Shown piece by piece: positions 26,142 to 34,810 of a stretch of 64,000 nt of DNA; positions within the stretch are counted from its first letter, which is position 1, and each line of letters begins with the position of its first letter. The notes below the pieces were generated by a model, which had not been told where the DNA came from, did no database searches, and saw nothing but the letters and a program-made list of their open reading frames with translations. This stretch comes from Pinibacter aurantiacus (lineage in GTDB: Bacteria > Bacteroidota > Bacteroidia > Chitinophagales > Chitinophagaceae): assembly GCF_019130065.1 (NCBI RefSeq), contig NZ_JAHSPG010000015.1, forward strand, positions 248,001-312,000, given 5' to 3'. The translations under genes were made by a program, and so were the position numbers.

Positions 26142-27248
26142 CTACTTGTTGTCTTGAATCAATTTGATGAAATCATCAAACAAGTATCTGCTATCGTGCG
26201 GACCCGGAGTTGCTTCAGGGTGGTATTGCACAGAAAATGCAGGTTTACCTTTCAATCTGATACCTTCAATTGATTTATCGTTAAGGTTAACGTGTGTAAC
26301 CTCGATGTGATCTGCTTTTTTAACCGCCTCAGGATCTACACCAAAGCCGTGATTTTGTGTAGTGATTTCGCACAAGCCGGTGATCAGGTTTTTCACAGGG
26401 TGGTTCAAACCTCTGTGGCCGTGGTGCATTTTGAAAGTAGGAATACCATTAGCCAAAGCCAGCAACTGGTGTCCCAAACAGATACCAAAAACTGGTTTCT
26501 CCGCTTTCAAAATTTCTTTTACAGTCTCAACAGCGTAAGGCATTGCCGCCGGATCGCCGGGGCCGTTTGATATAAAATAACCGTCAGGATTAAACGCTTT
26601 TAGCTCCGCTGCCGAAGTTTTCGCAGGGTGCACTTTTATGTAAGCGCCTCTTTCCACCAGACAGTTAAGAATATTCTGTTTTACACCAAAATCGATCACC
26701 GCAACGCGAATGGATGAGTTTGGATCACCCATTTCGTATGTTTTATCTGTACTAACAAGAGAAGCAAGTTCCAAACCATCCATTGAAGGAACTTTCGCCA
26801 ACTCAGCTTTCAGTTGTTCAACATCCAGGATTTCTGAAGAAATAATGCAGTTCATCGCACCTTTCGTACGCACATGCTCAACCAGTGAACGTGTATCAAC
26901 ATCTTCAATCGCAACCAGGTTGTTTGCTTTCAAATAGTCGTTCAGAGAACCTTGTGCCATGCGGCGTGAATAAGTCTCTTCAAGGTTGCGTCCGATCAAC
27001 CCGCGGATTTTAATAGAACCACTTTCTACATCTCCATCTTTAACGCCATAGTTTCCAACGTGCACGTTGTTCATAATCAAAACCTGGCCATAATAACTAG
27101 GATCTGTAAATACTTCCTGGTAACCTGTCATACCAGTGTTAAAGCACAATTCACCCGTTGTAGTGCCAATAACGCCAAATGCTTTACCATAATGTACGGT
27201 GCCGTCTTCCAGCACCAAAATCGCTTGTTGTTGAGTAGTATTAGACAT
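26142..27248 (-). CDS. carA: Carbamoyl-phosphate synthase small (glutaminase) subunit
   Basis: The protein has 368 residues. The N-terminal CPSase_sm_chain domain shows VLEDGTVHYGKAFG and FNTGMTGYQEVFTDPSYYGQ. The class-I glutaminase domain carries the nucleophile Cys257 in FGICLGHQ and the His-Glu pair in QYHPEA. It releases ammonia from glutamine for carbamoyl phosphate used in pyrimidine and arginine synthesis. carB is not adjacent. It lies downstream of rplQ on the same strand but has its own TAnnTTTG promoter and terminator. Confidence 0.97.
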   Translation of the reverse strand: MSNTTQQQAILVLEDGTVHYGKAFGVIGTTTGELCFNTGMTGYQEVFTDPSYYGQVLIMNNVHVGNYGVKDGDVESGSIKIRGLIGRNLEETYSRRMAQGSLNDYLKANNLVAIEDVDTRSLVEHVRTKGAMNCIISSEILDVEQLKAELAKVPSMDGLELASLVSTDKTYEMGDPNSSIRVAVIDFGVKQNILNCLVERGAYIKVHPAKTSAAELKAFNPDGYFISNGPGDPAAMPYAVETVKEILKAEKPVFGICLGHQLLALANGIPTFKMHHGHRGLNHPVKNLITGLCEITTQNHGFGVDPEAVKKADHIEVTHVNLNDKSIEGIRLKGKPAFSVQYHPEATPGPHDSRYLFDDFIKLIQDNK

Positions 27249-27267
27249 GGAGATTTTTAATTCGCTG

Positions 27268-27275
27268 CAAATTTA
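27268..27275 (-). promoter_or_regulatory. carA promoter -7 box (TAAATTTG)
   Basis: The minus strand reads TAAATTTG, 20 nt before the carA ATG. A TTTTTG stretch 21 nt further upstream, which belongs to the repeat arm at 27286-27319, would serve as the -33 element. Confidence 0.6.
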
Positions 27276-27285
27276 GTTGTTATTG

Positions 27286-27512
27286 AAGTCAAAATTCAAA
27301 AATCAAAAGTCAAAAATTTGTCCGTTATGGAAACTAGCCCCGATAATCCGCACAGACTGGTGTTTTACGCCGCCAATTATGTTGTCAACTGTATATCCTT
27401 GATTCAACTTTTGTTGCGTCGCACACTTGTACAGCAGTAATTTTATTCAGCTACAATGCAAGTTGCCAACATTTACGCCGCACTTTTGAATTTTGACTTT
27501 TTCCTTTTGAAT
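27286..27512. repeat. Inverted-repeat element, AAAATTCAAAAATCAAAAG unit
   Basis: The left arm (27286-27319) and right arm (27484-27512) match as reverse complements around a 164-nt loop. The loop contains GTTGCGTCGCACACTTGTAC, whose core CGTCGCAC recurs at about 30511-30518 in the rpsM-rpsK gap. No gene is seen in the 328-base gap 27249-27576. Confidence 0.65.
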
Positions 27513-27517
27513 TAGCT

Positions 27518-27549
27518 AAAAAAAAGCTCCGATAATAATATCGGAGCTT
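27518..27549 (-). terminator. Ribosomal block terminator after rplQ
   Basis: On the minus strand AAGCTCCGATA-TTAT-TATCGGAGCTT is followed by a run of T. Confidence 0.9.
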
Positions 27550-27576
27550 CTATATAAAGAATGAATGATCATTTCC

Positions 27577-28077
27577 TTATTCTGCTGCTTTAGTTTCTTC
27601 ACCAGCTGCAGGTGCTTCGTTAGAAGCTGCTTCATCAGAAGCTTTCTTTTTAGCTCCACCAGCACGACGAGTTCTTTTAGCTGGTTCTGCTTTAGTTTCT
27701 GCTGTTTTACCGTAGATTTCGTTGAAGTCTACAAGTTCGATCATCGCAGTTTCAGCGTTATCACCCACACGAGCACCCAATTTGATGATACGAGTGTAAC
27801 CACCTGGACGACCAGCAACTTTTTCAGCAACCGCACCGAAAAGTTCTTTGATAGCTTCTTTATCTTGCAAATAGCCGAAAACAATACGACGTTGGTGTGT
27901 GCTGTTTTCTTTAGCTTTTGTGATCAATGGTTCAGCATACACTCTTAAAGCTTTAGCTTTAGCAAGTGTAGTTACAATTCTCTTGTGCTGAATCAATTGA
28001 CAAGTAAGATTGCTCAACAAAGCATCTCTGTGTGCTTTTGTACGACTTAAATTTTTGATTTTGTCTCCGTGACGCAT
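27577..28077 (-). CDS. rplQ: 50S ribosomal protein L17
   Basis: The protein has 166 residues. [20 protein letters not shown] is the universal L17 start, and [20 protein letters not shown] the conserved end of the core. The last 45 residues form a Bacteroidota-type charged, Ala/Lys/Glu-rich tail. It is the last gene of the infA-rplQ block. A stem-loop in the 111-nt gap after rpoA may lower expression. Confidence 0.98.
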   Translation of the reverse strand: MRHGDKIKNLSRTKAHRDALLSNLTCQLIQHKRIVTTLAKAKALRVYAEPLITKAKENSTHQRRIVFGYLQDKEAIKELFGAVAEKVAGRPGGYTRIIKLGARVGDNAETAMIELVDFNEIYGKTAETKAEPAKRTRRAGGAKKKASDEAASNEAPAAGEETKAAE

Positions 28078-28144
28078 GACGTTAATTTTTAGATTCGGCT
28101 GTACCGTGTCAGGAATTACAGCCTACTGTTTACAATGTATAAAT

Positions 28145-28181
28145 AAGGCTCATGCAAGGTTTTCACACAAGCATAAGCCTT
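28145..28181 (-). terminator. Stem-loop between rpoA and rplQ, attenuator-like
   Basis: On the minus strand AAGGCTTATGC pairs with GCATGAGCCTT around a 15-nt loop, followed by a broken T run (ATTTAT). It may be a partial terminator or an mRNA-stabilising hairpin. Confidence 0.5.
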
Positions 28182-28188
28182 AAGTTAT

Positions 28189-29190
28189 TTAGATATCATC
28201 TTTATCTACACCCAATTTCGCAAGATCCATTCCGAAGTGCAAACCTCTTTCGTTCAACACTTGTTCGATTTCGCTCAAAGATTTTTGACCGAAGTTGCGG
28301 AATTTCATCAAGTCTTCTTGTTCGTAACCAACCAACTCGCTCAAGCTGTTGATTTTAGCAGCTTTCAAGCAGTTGAAGGCACGCACTGAAAGATCAAGAT
28401 CTTCCAAAGGTGTTTTCAATACTTTACGCAATTGTAAAGTTTGTTCGTCTACCAGGTCTTCTTTTTTCTCTTCCTTATTATCAAAAGTGATGTTTTCATC
28501 AGTAATGATCATCAGGTGTTGAATCAGAATACGTGAAGCTTGTTTAACAGCTTCTTCTGGATGAATAGTACCATCTGTGCTAACTTCCATTACCAACTTT
28601 TCATAGTCAGTACGTTGTTCCACACGCGTATTTTCGATGCTGTATTTAACATTCTTGATCGGAGTGTATACGGAGTCAATAGGAATGTAACCTACAGGCG
28701 CGTCTTTCAATTTGTTCTCTTCAGAAGGTACATAACCACGACCTTTTCCAATTGTAAGTTCTATGTCCAACTTTGCAGAAGGGTCCATAGTACAGATCAG
28801 CAGTTCCGGATTCATGATCTGGAAAGACTGAGTACCTTCCTGGATCATGCCCGCAGTAAATTCGTTCTTACCTTTAATGTGCAGGGTAATTTTTTCATTC
28901 ACCGCTTCGCTATCTACGATTTTCTTGAATCTTACTTGTTTCAGATTCAGAATAATTTCGGTAGCGTCCTCTGTTATACCCTTGATAGTAGCAAATTCAT
29001 GCTCAGCCCCTTCAATCCTAATTCCCGTGATAGCATATCCTTCCAATGAACTCAGCAATACGCGGCGCAATGCGTTTCCGATAGTTACGCCAAAGCCAGG
29101 TTCCAAAGGGCGGAATTCAAATTGTGCTTCAAAATCGGTTGCTTTTTGCAAAACAATTTTGTCAGGTTTCTGGAAATTTAAAATGGCCAT
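28189..29190 (-). CDS. rpoA: RNA polymerase alpha subunit
   Basis: The protein has 333 residues. The N-terminal assembly domain has [20 protein letters not shown] and [14 protein letters not shown]. The C-terminal domain contains [20 protein letters not shown] and [17 protein letters not shown], which contact UP-element DNA and activators. It sits in the usual place, between rpsD and rplQ. Confidence 0.99.
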   Translation of the reverse strand: MAILNFQKPDKIVLQKATDFEAQFEFRPLEPGFGVTIGNALRRVLLSSLEGYAITGIRIEGAEHEFATIKGITEDATEIILNLKQVRFKKIVDSEAVNEKITLHIKGKNEFTAGMIQEGTQSFQIMNPELLICTMDPSAKLDIELTIGKGRGYVPSEENKLKDAPVGYIPIDSVYTPIKNVKYSIENTRVEQRTDYEKLVMEVSTDGTIHPEEAVKQASRILIQHLMIITDENITFDNKEEKKEDLVDEQTLQLRKVLKTPLEDLDLSVRAFNCLKAAKINSLSELVGYEQEDLMKFRNFGQKSLSEIEQVLNERGLHFGMDLAKLGVDKDDI

Positions 29191-29292
29191 ATATCTGTTT
29201 CAGATTTTAGTTTTATATTTTCTTTGTTTAGCCTTACTGTTCTGCAATTAGCACTGAAAGAAAAATCTTCCGGCCACTAACTGCGCTGATCA

Positions 29293-29898
29293 TTATTTAG
29301 AGTACAACTCTACAATCAGTTGTTCCTTGATGTTCTCAGGAACGCTTTCTCTTTCAGGGTACGCAATGAAAGTTCCTTTTTGCTCAGTTTCGTTCCAGTC
29401 TAACCAGTTGAATTTAGCATTTTTACCGCGGAATTGGCTAGTGATGCTAGAGTTAACGCCAGATGCTGGTTTCAAACCGATGATGTCACCTGGTTTCAAT
29501 TGGAAAGAAGGTACGTTCACCACTTCACCGTTAACGGTAACGTGTTTGTGAGATACCAACTGACGAGCGCCAGGACGAGAAGCTGACAAACCTAAACGGA
29601 ATACAGTGTTATCCAAACGTGCTTCCAGCAATTTGATCAGGTTTTCACCTGTTACACCACGACGACGAGAAGCCTCATCGAAAGTTTTGCGGAATTGACG
29701 CTCCAATACACCGTAAGTATATTTAGCTTTTTGTTTTTCACGCAATTGCAAAGCATATTCACCAAGGCTTTTACGTTTGCGGGAAGCACCGTGTTGACCT
29801 GGAGGGTTGCTGTTTTTGTTTAACCATTTGCCATTGCCTAAAATTGGCTCACCGAAAATTCTGGAAATTTTGGTCTTGGGACCTGTGTAACGTGCCAT
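29293..29898 (-). CDS. rpsD: 30S ribosomal protein S4
   Basis: The protein has 201 residues. ARYTGPKTKISRIFGEPI is the Bacteroidota form of the N-terminus, and the S4 RNA-binding domain lies at about 95-155 (LLEARLDNTVFRLGLSASRP; HVTVNGEVVNVPSF). S4 is a primary 16S rRNA binder and in many bacteria regulates this block. It lies 102 nt before rpoA. Confidence 0.99.
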   Translation of the reverse strand: MARYTGPKTKISRIFGEPILGNGKWLNKNSNPPGQHGASRKRKSLGEYALQLREKQKAKYTYGVLERQFRKTFDEASRRRGVTGENLIKLLEARLDNTVFRLGLSASRPGARQLVSHKHVTVNGEVVNVPSFQLKPGDIIGLKPASGVNSSITSQFRGKNAKFNWLDWNETEQKGTFIAYPERESVPENIKEQLIVELYSK

Positions 29899-30000
29899 AA
29901 TTGTAATTGGAGATTTTTTTGGTTACGATGTACGATCAGTAAAAATCTTAAAAAATCAATCGCACATCCTTGTAAAATACAAAATATATGAAAAGCAAAA

Positions 30001-30025
30001 ATGTACGGTGGGATTCACCGTACAT
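30001..30025 (-). terminator. Hairpin between rpsK and rpsD
   Basis: Perfect arms ATGTACGGTG and CACCGTACAT flank a 5-nt loop. On the minus strand the stem is followed by TTTTTGCTTTT, so partial termination inside the ribosomal block is possible. Confidence 0.6.
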
Positions 30026-30041
30026 AAACTCTTTATAAAGA

Positions 30042-30446
30042 TTAAACTCTTCTTTTCTTCGGAGGACGGCATCCGTTGTGTGGAAGCGGCGTCACGTCTT
30101 TAATCTGTACTACTTCGATACCTGAGTTAGACAGAGAGCGAATAGCTCCTTCACGTCCTGAACCAGGTCCTTTCACGTAAACATCTACTCTTTTCAAACC
30201 AGCATCCAAAGCTACTTTTGCTGCGTCAGCTGCGGCCATCTGAGCTGCGTACGGAGTGTTCTTTTTAGAACCTCTGAAGCCCATTTTACCAGCAGAAGAC
30301 CAGGAAATAACCTGACCGTGCTTGTTTGTTAAGCTGATGATGATATTGTTGAAGCTTGCTACGATGTGTGCATCACCATAAGCGTCAACTTTTACGATTC
30401 TTTTTTTAGCAGCGACTTTAGCGCTGTTTTGTTGTGCTTTCGCCAT
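30042..30446 (-). CDS. rpsK: 30S ribosomal protein S11
   Basis: The protein has 134 residues. [20 protein letters not shown] and [19 protein letters not shown] are canonical, as is the end [18 protein letters not shown]. It binds 16S rRNA in the platform. It is preceded by an unusually long 154-nt gap from rpsM. Confidence 0.99.
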   Translation of the reverse strand: MAKAQQNSAKVAAKKRIVKVDAYGDAHIVASFNNIIISLTNKHGQVISWSSAGKMGFRGSKKNTPYAAQMAAADAAKVALDAGLKRVDVYVKGPGSGREGAIRSLSNSGIEVVQIKDVTPLPHNGCRPPKKRRV

Positions 30447-30600
30447 GACTTTTTAAAGGTAATCTTGTTTTAATTAAATATTCCGTGACCGGAATCGAAC
30501 CAACACTCCGTCGCACCCTGACATCTGTAACTGGTTCTTAATAACAGGTGCATATAAAAACAGCTGTCAATAAGCGATTGAGCTCATCAACAGCTATTAA
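30447..30600 (-). other. Structured rpsM-rpsK spacer with a tRNA T-arm-like segment
   Basis: On the minus strand the spacer holds a hairpin AGCTGT-N22-ACAGCT right after the rpsM stop. Further down, GGTTCGATTCC is followed by GGTCACGGA, an exact match to the tRNA T-loop/B-box consensus with a plausible acceptor-like tail. No D-arm, anticodon arm or 5' acceptor partner is found, so this is not an intact tRNA gene. The core CGTCGCAC (plus strand) is shared with the gap upstream of carA. Confidence 0.45.
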
Positions 30601-30981
30601 TTATTTCTTAGCGGCCTTTTTCTTACCGGCAACTGTCTTACGTTTACCTTTACGAGTACGGCTATTTGTTTTGGTGCGTTGACCACGAACAGGCAAACCT
30701 TTACGATGACGTAAACCACGGTAACATGCGATATCAAGTAAGCGTTTAATGCTCATTGATACTTCAGAGCGCAAAGCACCTTCTACTTTAAATTCATCAT
30801 TGATAATGTTACGAATAGCAGCTTGCTCTTCGTCATTCCAAGTATGAACTTTTTTATCAAAGGAAATACCTGCTTTCTCCAAAATGTACTGGGCTGATGA
30901 ACGGCCAATTCCGTAAATATAGGTTAAACCTATTTCGCCTCTCTTGTTTTTTGGTAAATCAACACCGGCAATACGAGCCAT
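30601..30981 (-). CDS. rpsM: 30S ribosomal protein S13
   Basis: The protein has 126 residues. [20 protein letters not shown] and the C-terminal [19 protein letters not shown] are diagnostic. It contacts tRNA and S19 in the 30S head. It follows rpmJ by 52 nt. Confidence 0.99.
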   Translation of the reverse strand: MARIAGVDLPKNKRGEIGLTYIYGIGRSSAQYILEKAGISFDKKVHTWNDEEQAAIRNIINDEFKVEGALRSEVSMSIKRLLDIACYRGLRHRKGLPVRGQRTKTNSRTRKGKRKTVAGKKKAAKK

Positions 30982-31033
30982 AATTCTATTTTAATTTTCG
31001 ATTTTAATGTTTCAAACTTCGGTAATCTCAAGA

Positions 31034-31150
31034 TTATCCTTGTCTTTGTTTGTAACGAGGATTTTTCTTGTTAATTACATACAGCTTTCCTTTTCTCCTC
31101 ACGATCTTACAATCTGCGCTGCGCTTCTTGATTGATGCACGAACTTTCAT
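31034..31150 (-). CDS. rpmJ: 50S ribosomal protein L36
   Basis: The protein has 38 residues: [20 protein letters not shown] followed by [18 protein letters not shown]. This is a full-length L36. It is of the type keeping only one of the zinc-ligand cysteines (Cys14), so it is a C-minus form of the kind common in Bacteroidota. It sits between infA and rpsM as expected. Confidence 0.97.
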   Translation of the reverse strand: MKVRASIKKRSADCKIVRRKGKLYVINKKNPRYKQRQG

Positions 31151-31188
31151 TGTTATTTAATTTAAAACGTTTAGCCTTTTAATACGGA

Positions 31189-31407
31189 TTATTTGTATCT
31201 GAAAATAATCCTTCCCCTTGATAGATCGTATGGACTCATTTCCACACCCACCTTATCGCCTGGTAAAATTCTGATGTAGTGCATCCTCATTTTTCCTGAG
31301 ATTGTTGCCAGAATTTCATGCCCATTTTCCAACTTCACCTTGAACATCGCGTTTGACAATGCTTCTAAAATGATTCCATCCTGTTTGATTAATGCTTGTT
31401 TCGCCAT
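31189..31407 (-). CDS. infA: Translation initiation factor IF-1
   Basis: The protein has 72 residues and an OB fold: [40 protein letters not shown] and [17 protein letters not shown]-1 blocks the 30S A site during initiation. It is the first gene of the block here, with its own TAnnTTTG box; secY and map, often upstream, are absent. Confidence 0.98.
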   Translation of the reverse strand: MAKQALIKQDGIILEALSNAMFKVKLENGHEILATISGKMRMHYIRILPGDKVGVEMSPYDLSRGRIIFRYK

Positions 31408-31423
31408 ACTATTTTTGGGAGCG

Positions 31424-31431
31424 CAAAGATA
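31424..31431 (-). promoter_or_regulatory. infA promoter -7 box (TATCTTTG)
   Basis: Exact TAnnTTTG on the minus strand 17 nt before the infA ATG, so it may drive the infA-rplQ block. Confidence 0.6.
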
Positions 31432-31561
31432 GGAGTTTATAAATTAATAATAAAATAAATGGAGAAAAAATTCCTTTTTATGCATATTATTCTTAAATAC
31501 GGCATTAAAAATAGCAAAAAATTTGAATATGCCTAGAAAAGCTTAAATTAACTTATTTACC

Positions 31562-31654
31562 AATAATTGAATAACTGAATTATTGAATTATTGAGAAGAC
31601 ACTGAATTTCAGCATTTTACTCAATAATTCAATTATTCAGTCACTCAGTTATTA
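31562..31654. repeat. Inverted-repeat element, AATAATTGAATAACTGA unit
   Basis: The left arm (31562-31594) and right arm (31620-31654) pair around a 25-nt loop. The unit is a relative of the CTGAATAA unit at 3057-3152. Confidence 0.8.
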
Positions 31655-31691
31655 AAAAGAGGCAAATTACTTTGCCCCTTTTCCTTACTTA

Positions 31692-32081
31692 TTAAACCAG
31701 CTCAACTTTTGTCATTTGTAAATAGTGATTTTGAAGTTGATGAACCGCTATCGGCATCTTTATCAGACGGTGATCTTCCCGGTACCATATTTCAAAATCC
31801 TCGAAACCTTTGGAATTTAGCAGCACTCTGAAAGGCCCCTTTTTGAATTTCGTATAATTGTTTTCGTATGATTCTTTTTCAAACCCAAGTTTAACCAACT
31901 GGTTTTCATCTAAAGGTATGGGATAAAGATCCTCCGGCTTGAACCAGAATGTCTGCACATCTGTTTTTACACAAATTTCTTTGTCTTCATGATTCAATTC
32001 TGTCACCACTCCTTCTTTTGTCTGGCCCTCAAAGTCGGCCATTACGTAATCGCCTTCTTTTAATTCATTGATTTTTATCAT
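31692..32081 (-). CDS. Bacteroidota conserved protein of unknown function (129 aa)
   Basis: The protein has 129 residues from the ATG at 32081 (MIKINELKEGDYVMADFEGQ), preferred over a TTG three codons upstream. An SH3-like N-terminal strand pattern (EGDYV, TKEGVVTEL) leads to PEDLYPIPLDENQLVKLGFE, a motif I recall from small Bacteroidota proteins often called hypothetical and also seen in phages. No catalytic motif is seen. The 284-base gap to infA holds only a repeat and the infA promoter. Confidence 0.75.
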   Translation of the reverse strand: MIKINELKEGDYVMADFEGQTKEGVVTELNHEDKEICVKTDVQTFWFKPEDLYPIPLDENQLVKLGFEKESYENNYTKFKKGPFRVLLNSKGFEDFEIWYREDHRLIKMPIAVHQLQNHYLQMTKVELV

Positions 32082-32214
32082 AATGAGCAAGTTTTTTTGT
32101 TTACTTTAAATATACTAAAATGATACCATAGCTACAATGGGTTATTTTAGTGATCACAGATATTTAAAGAGGAGATAACACTGCCGAACAAGATTTTATT
32201 GCTGAAGGCAGGAT

Positions 32215-32291
32215 TGAATTCAAAAGTAAAAAGTCAAAAATGGATGACTCTTTGATATTTTGAATTTTTACTTTTTACTTTTGAATTTTTA
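32215..32291. repeat. Inverted-repeat element, AAAAGTAAAAAGTC unit
   Basis: The left arm (32215-32240) and right arm (32254-32291) of TTTTTACTTTTTACTTTTGA abut the phosphoesterase start codon. Confidence 0.75.
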
Positions 32292-32293
32292 CC

Positions 32294-32791
32294 ATGACTA
32301 AAATTGGACTCATCTCTGATACGCATAACTTCCTTGATGATGCTGTTTTCAACTATTTTGATAAATGCGATGAAATATGGCATGCAGGAGATTTTGGAAC
32401 TGCTGAAATTGCTGACAAACTAAAAGCCTTCAAACCGCTCAAAGGCGTATATGGCAACATTGACGGGCCGGACATTAGATATTCATACCCTGAGGAGCTT
32501 GTTTTCAATTGTGAAGAGGTTACTGTTTACATGAAACATATTGGCGGTTATCCAAACAAGTATGCTCCCGGCGTTAAGCAGAGAATTATGGAAACCCATG
32601 CAGGCCTGTTTATAAGCGGGCACTCGCACATTTTAAAGGTTATGTACGATGAAAAACTAAAATGCCTGCACATAAATCCAGGAGCAGCGGGAAAACAAGG
32701 TTGGCACCAGGTGCGAACGCTTATCAGATTTGATATAGATGGCAAAAACATCAAAAACTGCGAAGTAATAGAGCTGGGGAAAAGAATCTGA
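32294..32791 (+). CDS. YfcE/MJ0936-type metallophosphoesterase
   Basis: The protein has 165 residues. The metal-binding blocks are complete: D-x-H (ISDTHNF, residues 7-12), GD (HAGDFG), GN-D (VYGNID) and GHSH (ISGHSH) near 110, ending with NPGAAGKQG. This family hydrolyses phosphodiesters with Mn or Ni. The physiological substrate is unknown. The start codon abuts a repeat arm; the aminotransferase gene follows by 47 nt on the same strand. Confidence 0.93.
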   Translation: MTKIGLISDTHNFLDDAVFNYFDKCDEIWHAGDFGTAEIADKLKAFKPLKGVYGNIDGPDIRYSYPEELVFNCEEVTVYMKHIGGYPNKYAPGVKQRIMETHAGLFISGHSHILKVMYDEKLKCLHINPGAAGKQGWHQVRTLIRFDIDGKNIKNCEVIELGKRI

Positions 32792-32838
32792 GGAAAGTTT
32801 TTCTTACCTTACAAAGACCAAAACCAACACTATTAAAC

Positions 32839-33948
32839 ATGACCATGCAACGCCGAGAAATGCTGCGCAATACAGCTTTGGCTGCCGCAGCTTTTGCATT
32901 TAGCAGAGATACATTTGCCAGAAAAACTGAATCCCGCATTATTACCAACTTCCCTCCTTCAAAAACTATGATAAGATTGGGGTTTAATGAAAACCCATAC
33001 GGACCTTCGCCAATGGCGCGCAAAGCCATGATGGAAGCCGTAACAGCGTCGAACCGTTATCCCATGGATGCTGTTGATCAATTAAGAGTGAGAATTGGCA
33101 AAGAATATAATCTAAACGCTTCTAACGTTGTGATCGGTGCAGGATCTTCTGAACTCCTTGGCATTGTGGGTGCATGGACGGTTTTGAAGAAAGGAACGGC
33201 CCTTGTTCCGGAAGTAAGTTTTCTTTCCTGGACACCGGCTGCAAAAAAGATAGGGCTTGACATCAAGACAGTGCCGCTAACTGGTTCAAGAGTCATCGAT
33301 CTCAACGGAATGAAGAATGGTATTGAATCAAATACGAAGCTCATTTATTTGTGCAACCCCAACAATCCAACGGGGACCGTGTTGCCGCCGAATGAACTGG
33401 AAGCATTTATACGCAATGTCGCTCCTAGTTGTCCCATTTTACTTGACGAAGCATACACGGAGTTTAATGACACTCCGAGCATGGCTAAACTGGTAAATGA
33501 ATTTCCCAATTTGCTTGTTGCAAAAACTTTCTCAAAAGTATACGGCATGGCCGGTGCAAGGCTGGGATATATTCTTGCTCATCCGCAAACCATCAGTGAA
33601 ATAACTTCATTGCAGCCGTGGGCAAATGCCAGTGCGAGCGCAGTATCTCTTGCTGGCGCATTGGCGTCTATGGATGATAAAAACTTTGTCAACTATTGTA
33701 AAACGGAAAATACAAAGGCGAAGGAAATATTCTACAATGCGCTTAAAAAAGCGAACATTTCATACATACCTTCCAGCACAAACTTTGTGTATTTCAATTG
33801 CGAAAATTATCCGAAAGATATCGTTGCCCAATTAGAAGCAAAAGGTATTGCAGGCATCAGAACGTATGAGAAAAACACCAGGTGGTGCAGGCTTACTATA
33901 GGGACTGTTGAAGAGATGGGTAAAGTAGCAGAAGCGCTGTTAATTTGA
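32839..33948 (+). CDS. HisC-like aminotransferase with a twin-arginine leader
   Basis: The protein has 369 residues. A fold-type I PLP aminotransferase: FNENPYGPSP at the N-domain, CNPNNPTGT, DEAYTEF and the Schiff-base Lys233 in TFSKVYGMAGARLGY; the substrate-phosphate Arg lies in RWCRLTIG. It is preceded by QRREMLRNTALAAAAFAFS, a Tat-like signal, so it may be exported, which is unusual for a histidinol-phosphate-type enzyme. No his genes are nearby, so a role in histidine synthesis is not supported. The stop TGA is part of a repeat arm. Confidence 0.88.
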   Translation: MTMQRREMLRNTALAAAAFAFSRDTFARKTESRIITNFPPSKTMIRLGFNENPYGPSPMARKAMMEAVTASNRYPMDAVDQLRVRIGKEYNLNASNVVIGAGSSELLGIVGAWTVLKKGTALVPEVSFLSWTPAAKKIGLDIKTVPLTGSRVIDLNGMKNGIESNTKLIYLCNPNNPTGTVLPPNELEAFIRNVAPSCPILLDEAYTEFNDTPSMAKLVNEFPNLLVAKTFSKVYGMAGARLGYILAHPQTISEITSLQPWANASASAVSLAGALASMDDKNFVNYCKTENTKAKEIFYNALKKANISYIPSSTNFVYFNCENYPKDIVAQLEAKGIAGIRTYEKNTRWCRLTIGTVEEMGKVAEALLI

Positions 33949-34097
33949 AAATTTGAGGATTTGAAAATTTGAAAATGCTTTAAATGATAGATTCAAACCG
34001 AAACATTTAATCTTCGAAATTCTAAGAGTTAGTTATCTCTTAAAATGTAACACTCAACACATTTTCAAATTTTCAAATCCTCAAATTTTCAAATTTC
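33942..34097. repeat. Inverted-repeat element, TTGAAAATTTGAGGA unit
   Basis: The left arm (33942-33977) includes the aminotransferase stop codon; the right arm (34061-34097) is TTTTCAAATTTTCAAATCC repeated and abuts the stop of the convergent membrane protein gene. The arms are close to identical after reverse complementation. Confidence 0.85.
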
Positions 34098-34544
34098 CTA
34101 AATCCAGCCTCTTCCAGCTCCAGCCATTCTTCCTGGCCAAGGAATGCTTACAAGGATAATCACGAGTGCCACGAGGTATAACCAGAATGCCGCACCGTAA
34201 GCAGCTTTTTTCACTTTACCGCGAGCAATGGTAATTAACACGATTGCGATAAGCATCCCTGTTATATGCTCTACTGCGTAAAATCTGTATACAGCATCTT
34301 TCATTACTGCGCTCATGCCAAGATTGGTAATGTTTTTCAACCCCCAAGGACCAACGATCCACTGGTATAAACCAATCAGGAAAGTTGTATGCGCAGAGAT
34401 CAACAGAAACAAACTTGTTTTCTTAAGTTTTGCGCCTGCTTCAGGATTACTTTTAGCAGTAAACGCCTGAACCAAACCAATCAATAATAAAATCAGGATA
34501 ACCCAACGTAAAAAGCTATGCAAGTGTAAAAGACCAGTATACAT
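34098..34544 (-). CDS. Four-helix membrane protein (Bacteroidota 'cytochrome B'-like)
   Basis: The protein has 148 residues with four predicted membrane helices (about 9-28, 45-64, 90-112 and 120-138). Histidines H7/H9 at the N-terminus, H52 and H94 are spaced as possible heme or metal ligands. Close relatives in Bacteroidota are, as I recall, labelled cytochrome B, but heme binding is unproven. It ends with WPGRMAGAGRGWI. Monocistronic. Confidence 0.75.
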   Translation of the reverse strand: MYTGLLHLHSFLRWVILILLLIGLVQAFTAKSNPEAGAKLKKTSLFLLISAHTTFLIGLYQWIVGPWGLKNITNLGMSAVMKDAVYRFYAVEHITGMLIAIVLITIARGKVKKAAYGAAFWLYLVALVIILVSIPWPGRMAGAGRGWI

Positions 34545-34576
34545 AAAGTGTAGTTTGGCCGCTAAACTAAAGAATA

Positions 34577-34796
34577 ATTTGAGAATTTGGGAATTTGAAA
34601 ATTTGAAAATGAGGGAGAATGCAGATTTTCATGATTGTCATGATTGGTCAAGATTAGAAATCTGAAATTTAAAATTTGATACACGAGAAAGGGGCTGATT
34701 AATTTCAGTATCAAATCAAAAGATCATTCAAATCATGAGAATCATGAAAATCTGCGTTCCATTTTCAAATTTTCAAATCTTCAAATTTTCAAATTG
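34577..34796. repeat. Triple-nested inverted-repeat element
   Basis: Outer arms are 34577-34611 and 34761-34796 (TTGAAAATT unit). Inside are 34619-34655 and 34722-34759 (CGCAGATTTTCATGATTGTC unit). Inside again are a TTTAAAATTTGATA run at 34660-34682 and TATCAAATCAAAAGATC near 34709-34726. Three unrelated units are ordered symmetrically. Confidence 0.85.
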
Positions 34797-34810
34797 CCTA
34801 ACTTGCCTCC

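Noticed and set aside
30479-30560. A complete tRNA gene on the minus strand
   Set aside because: Only a T-arm-like part is present; no 5' acceptor strand, D-arm or anticodon arm can be folded.
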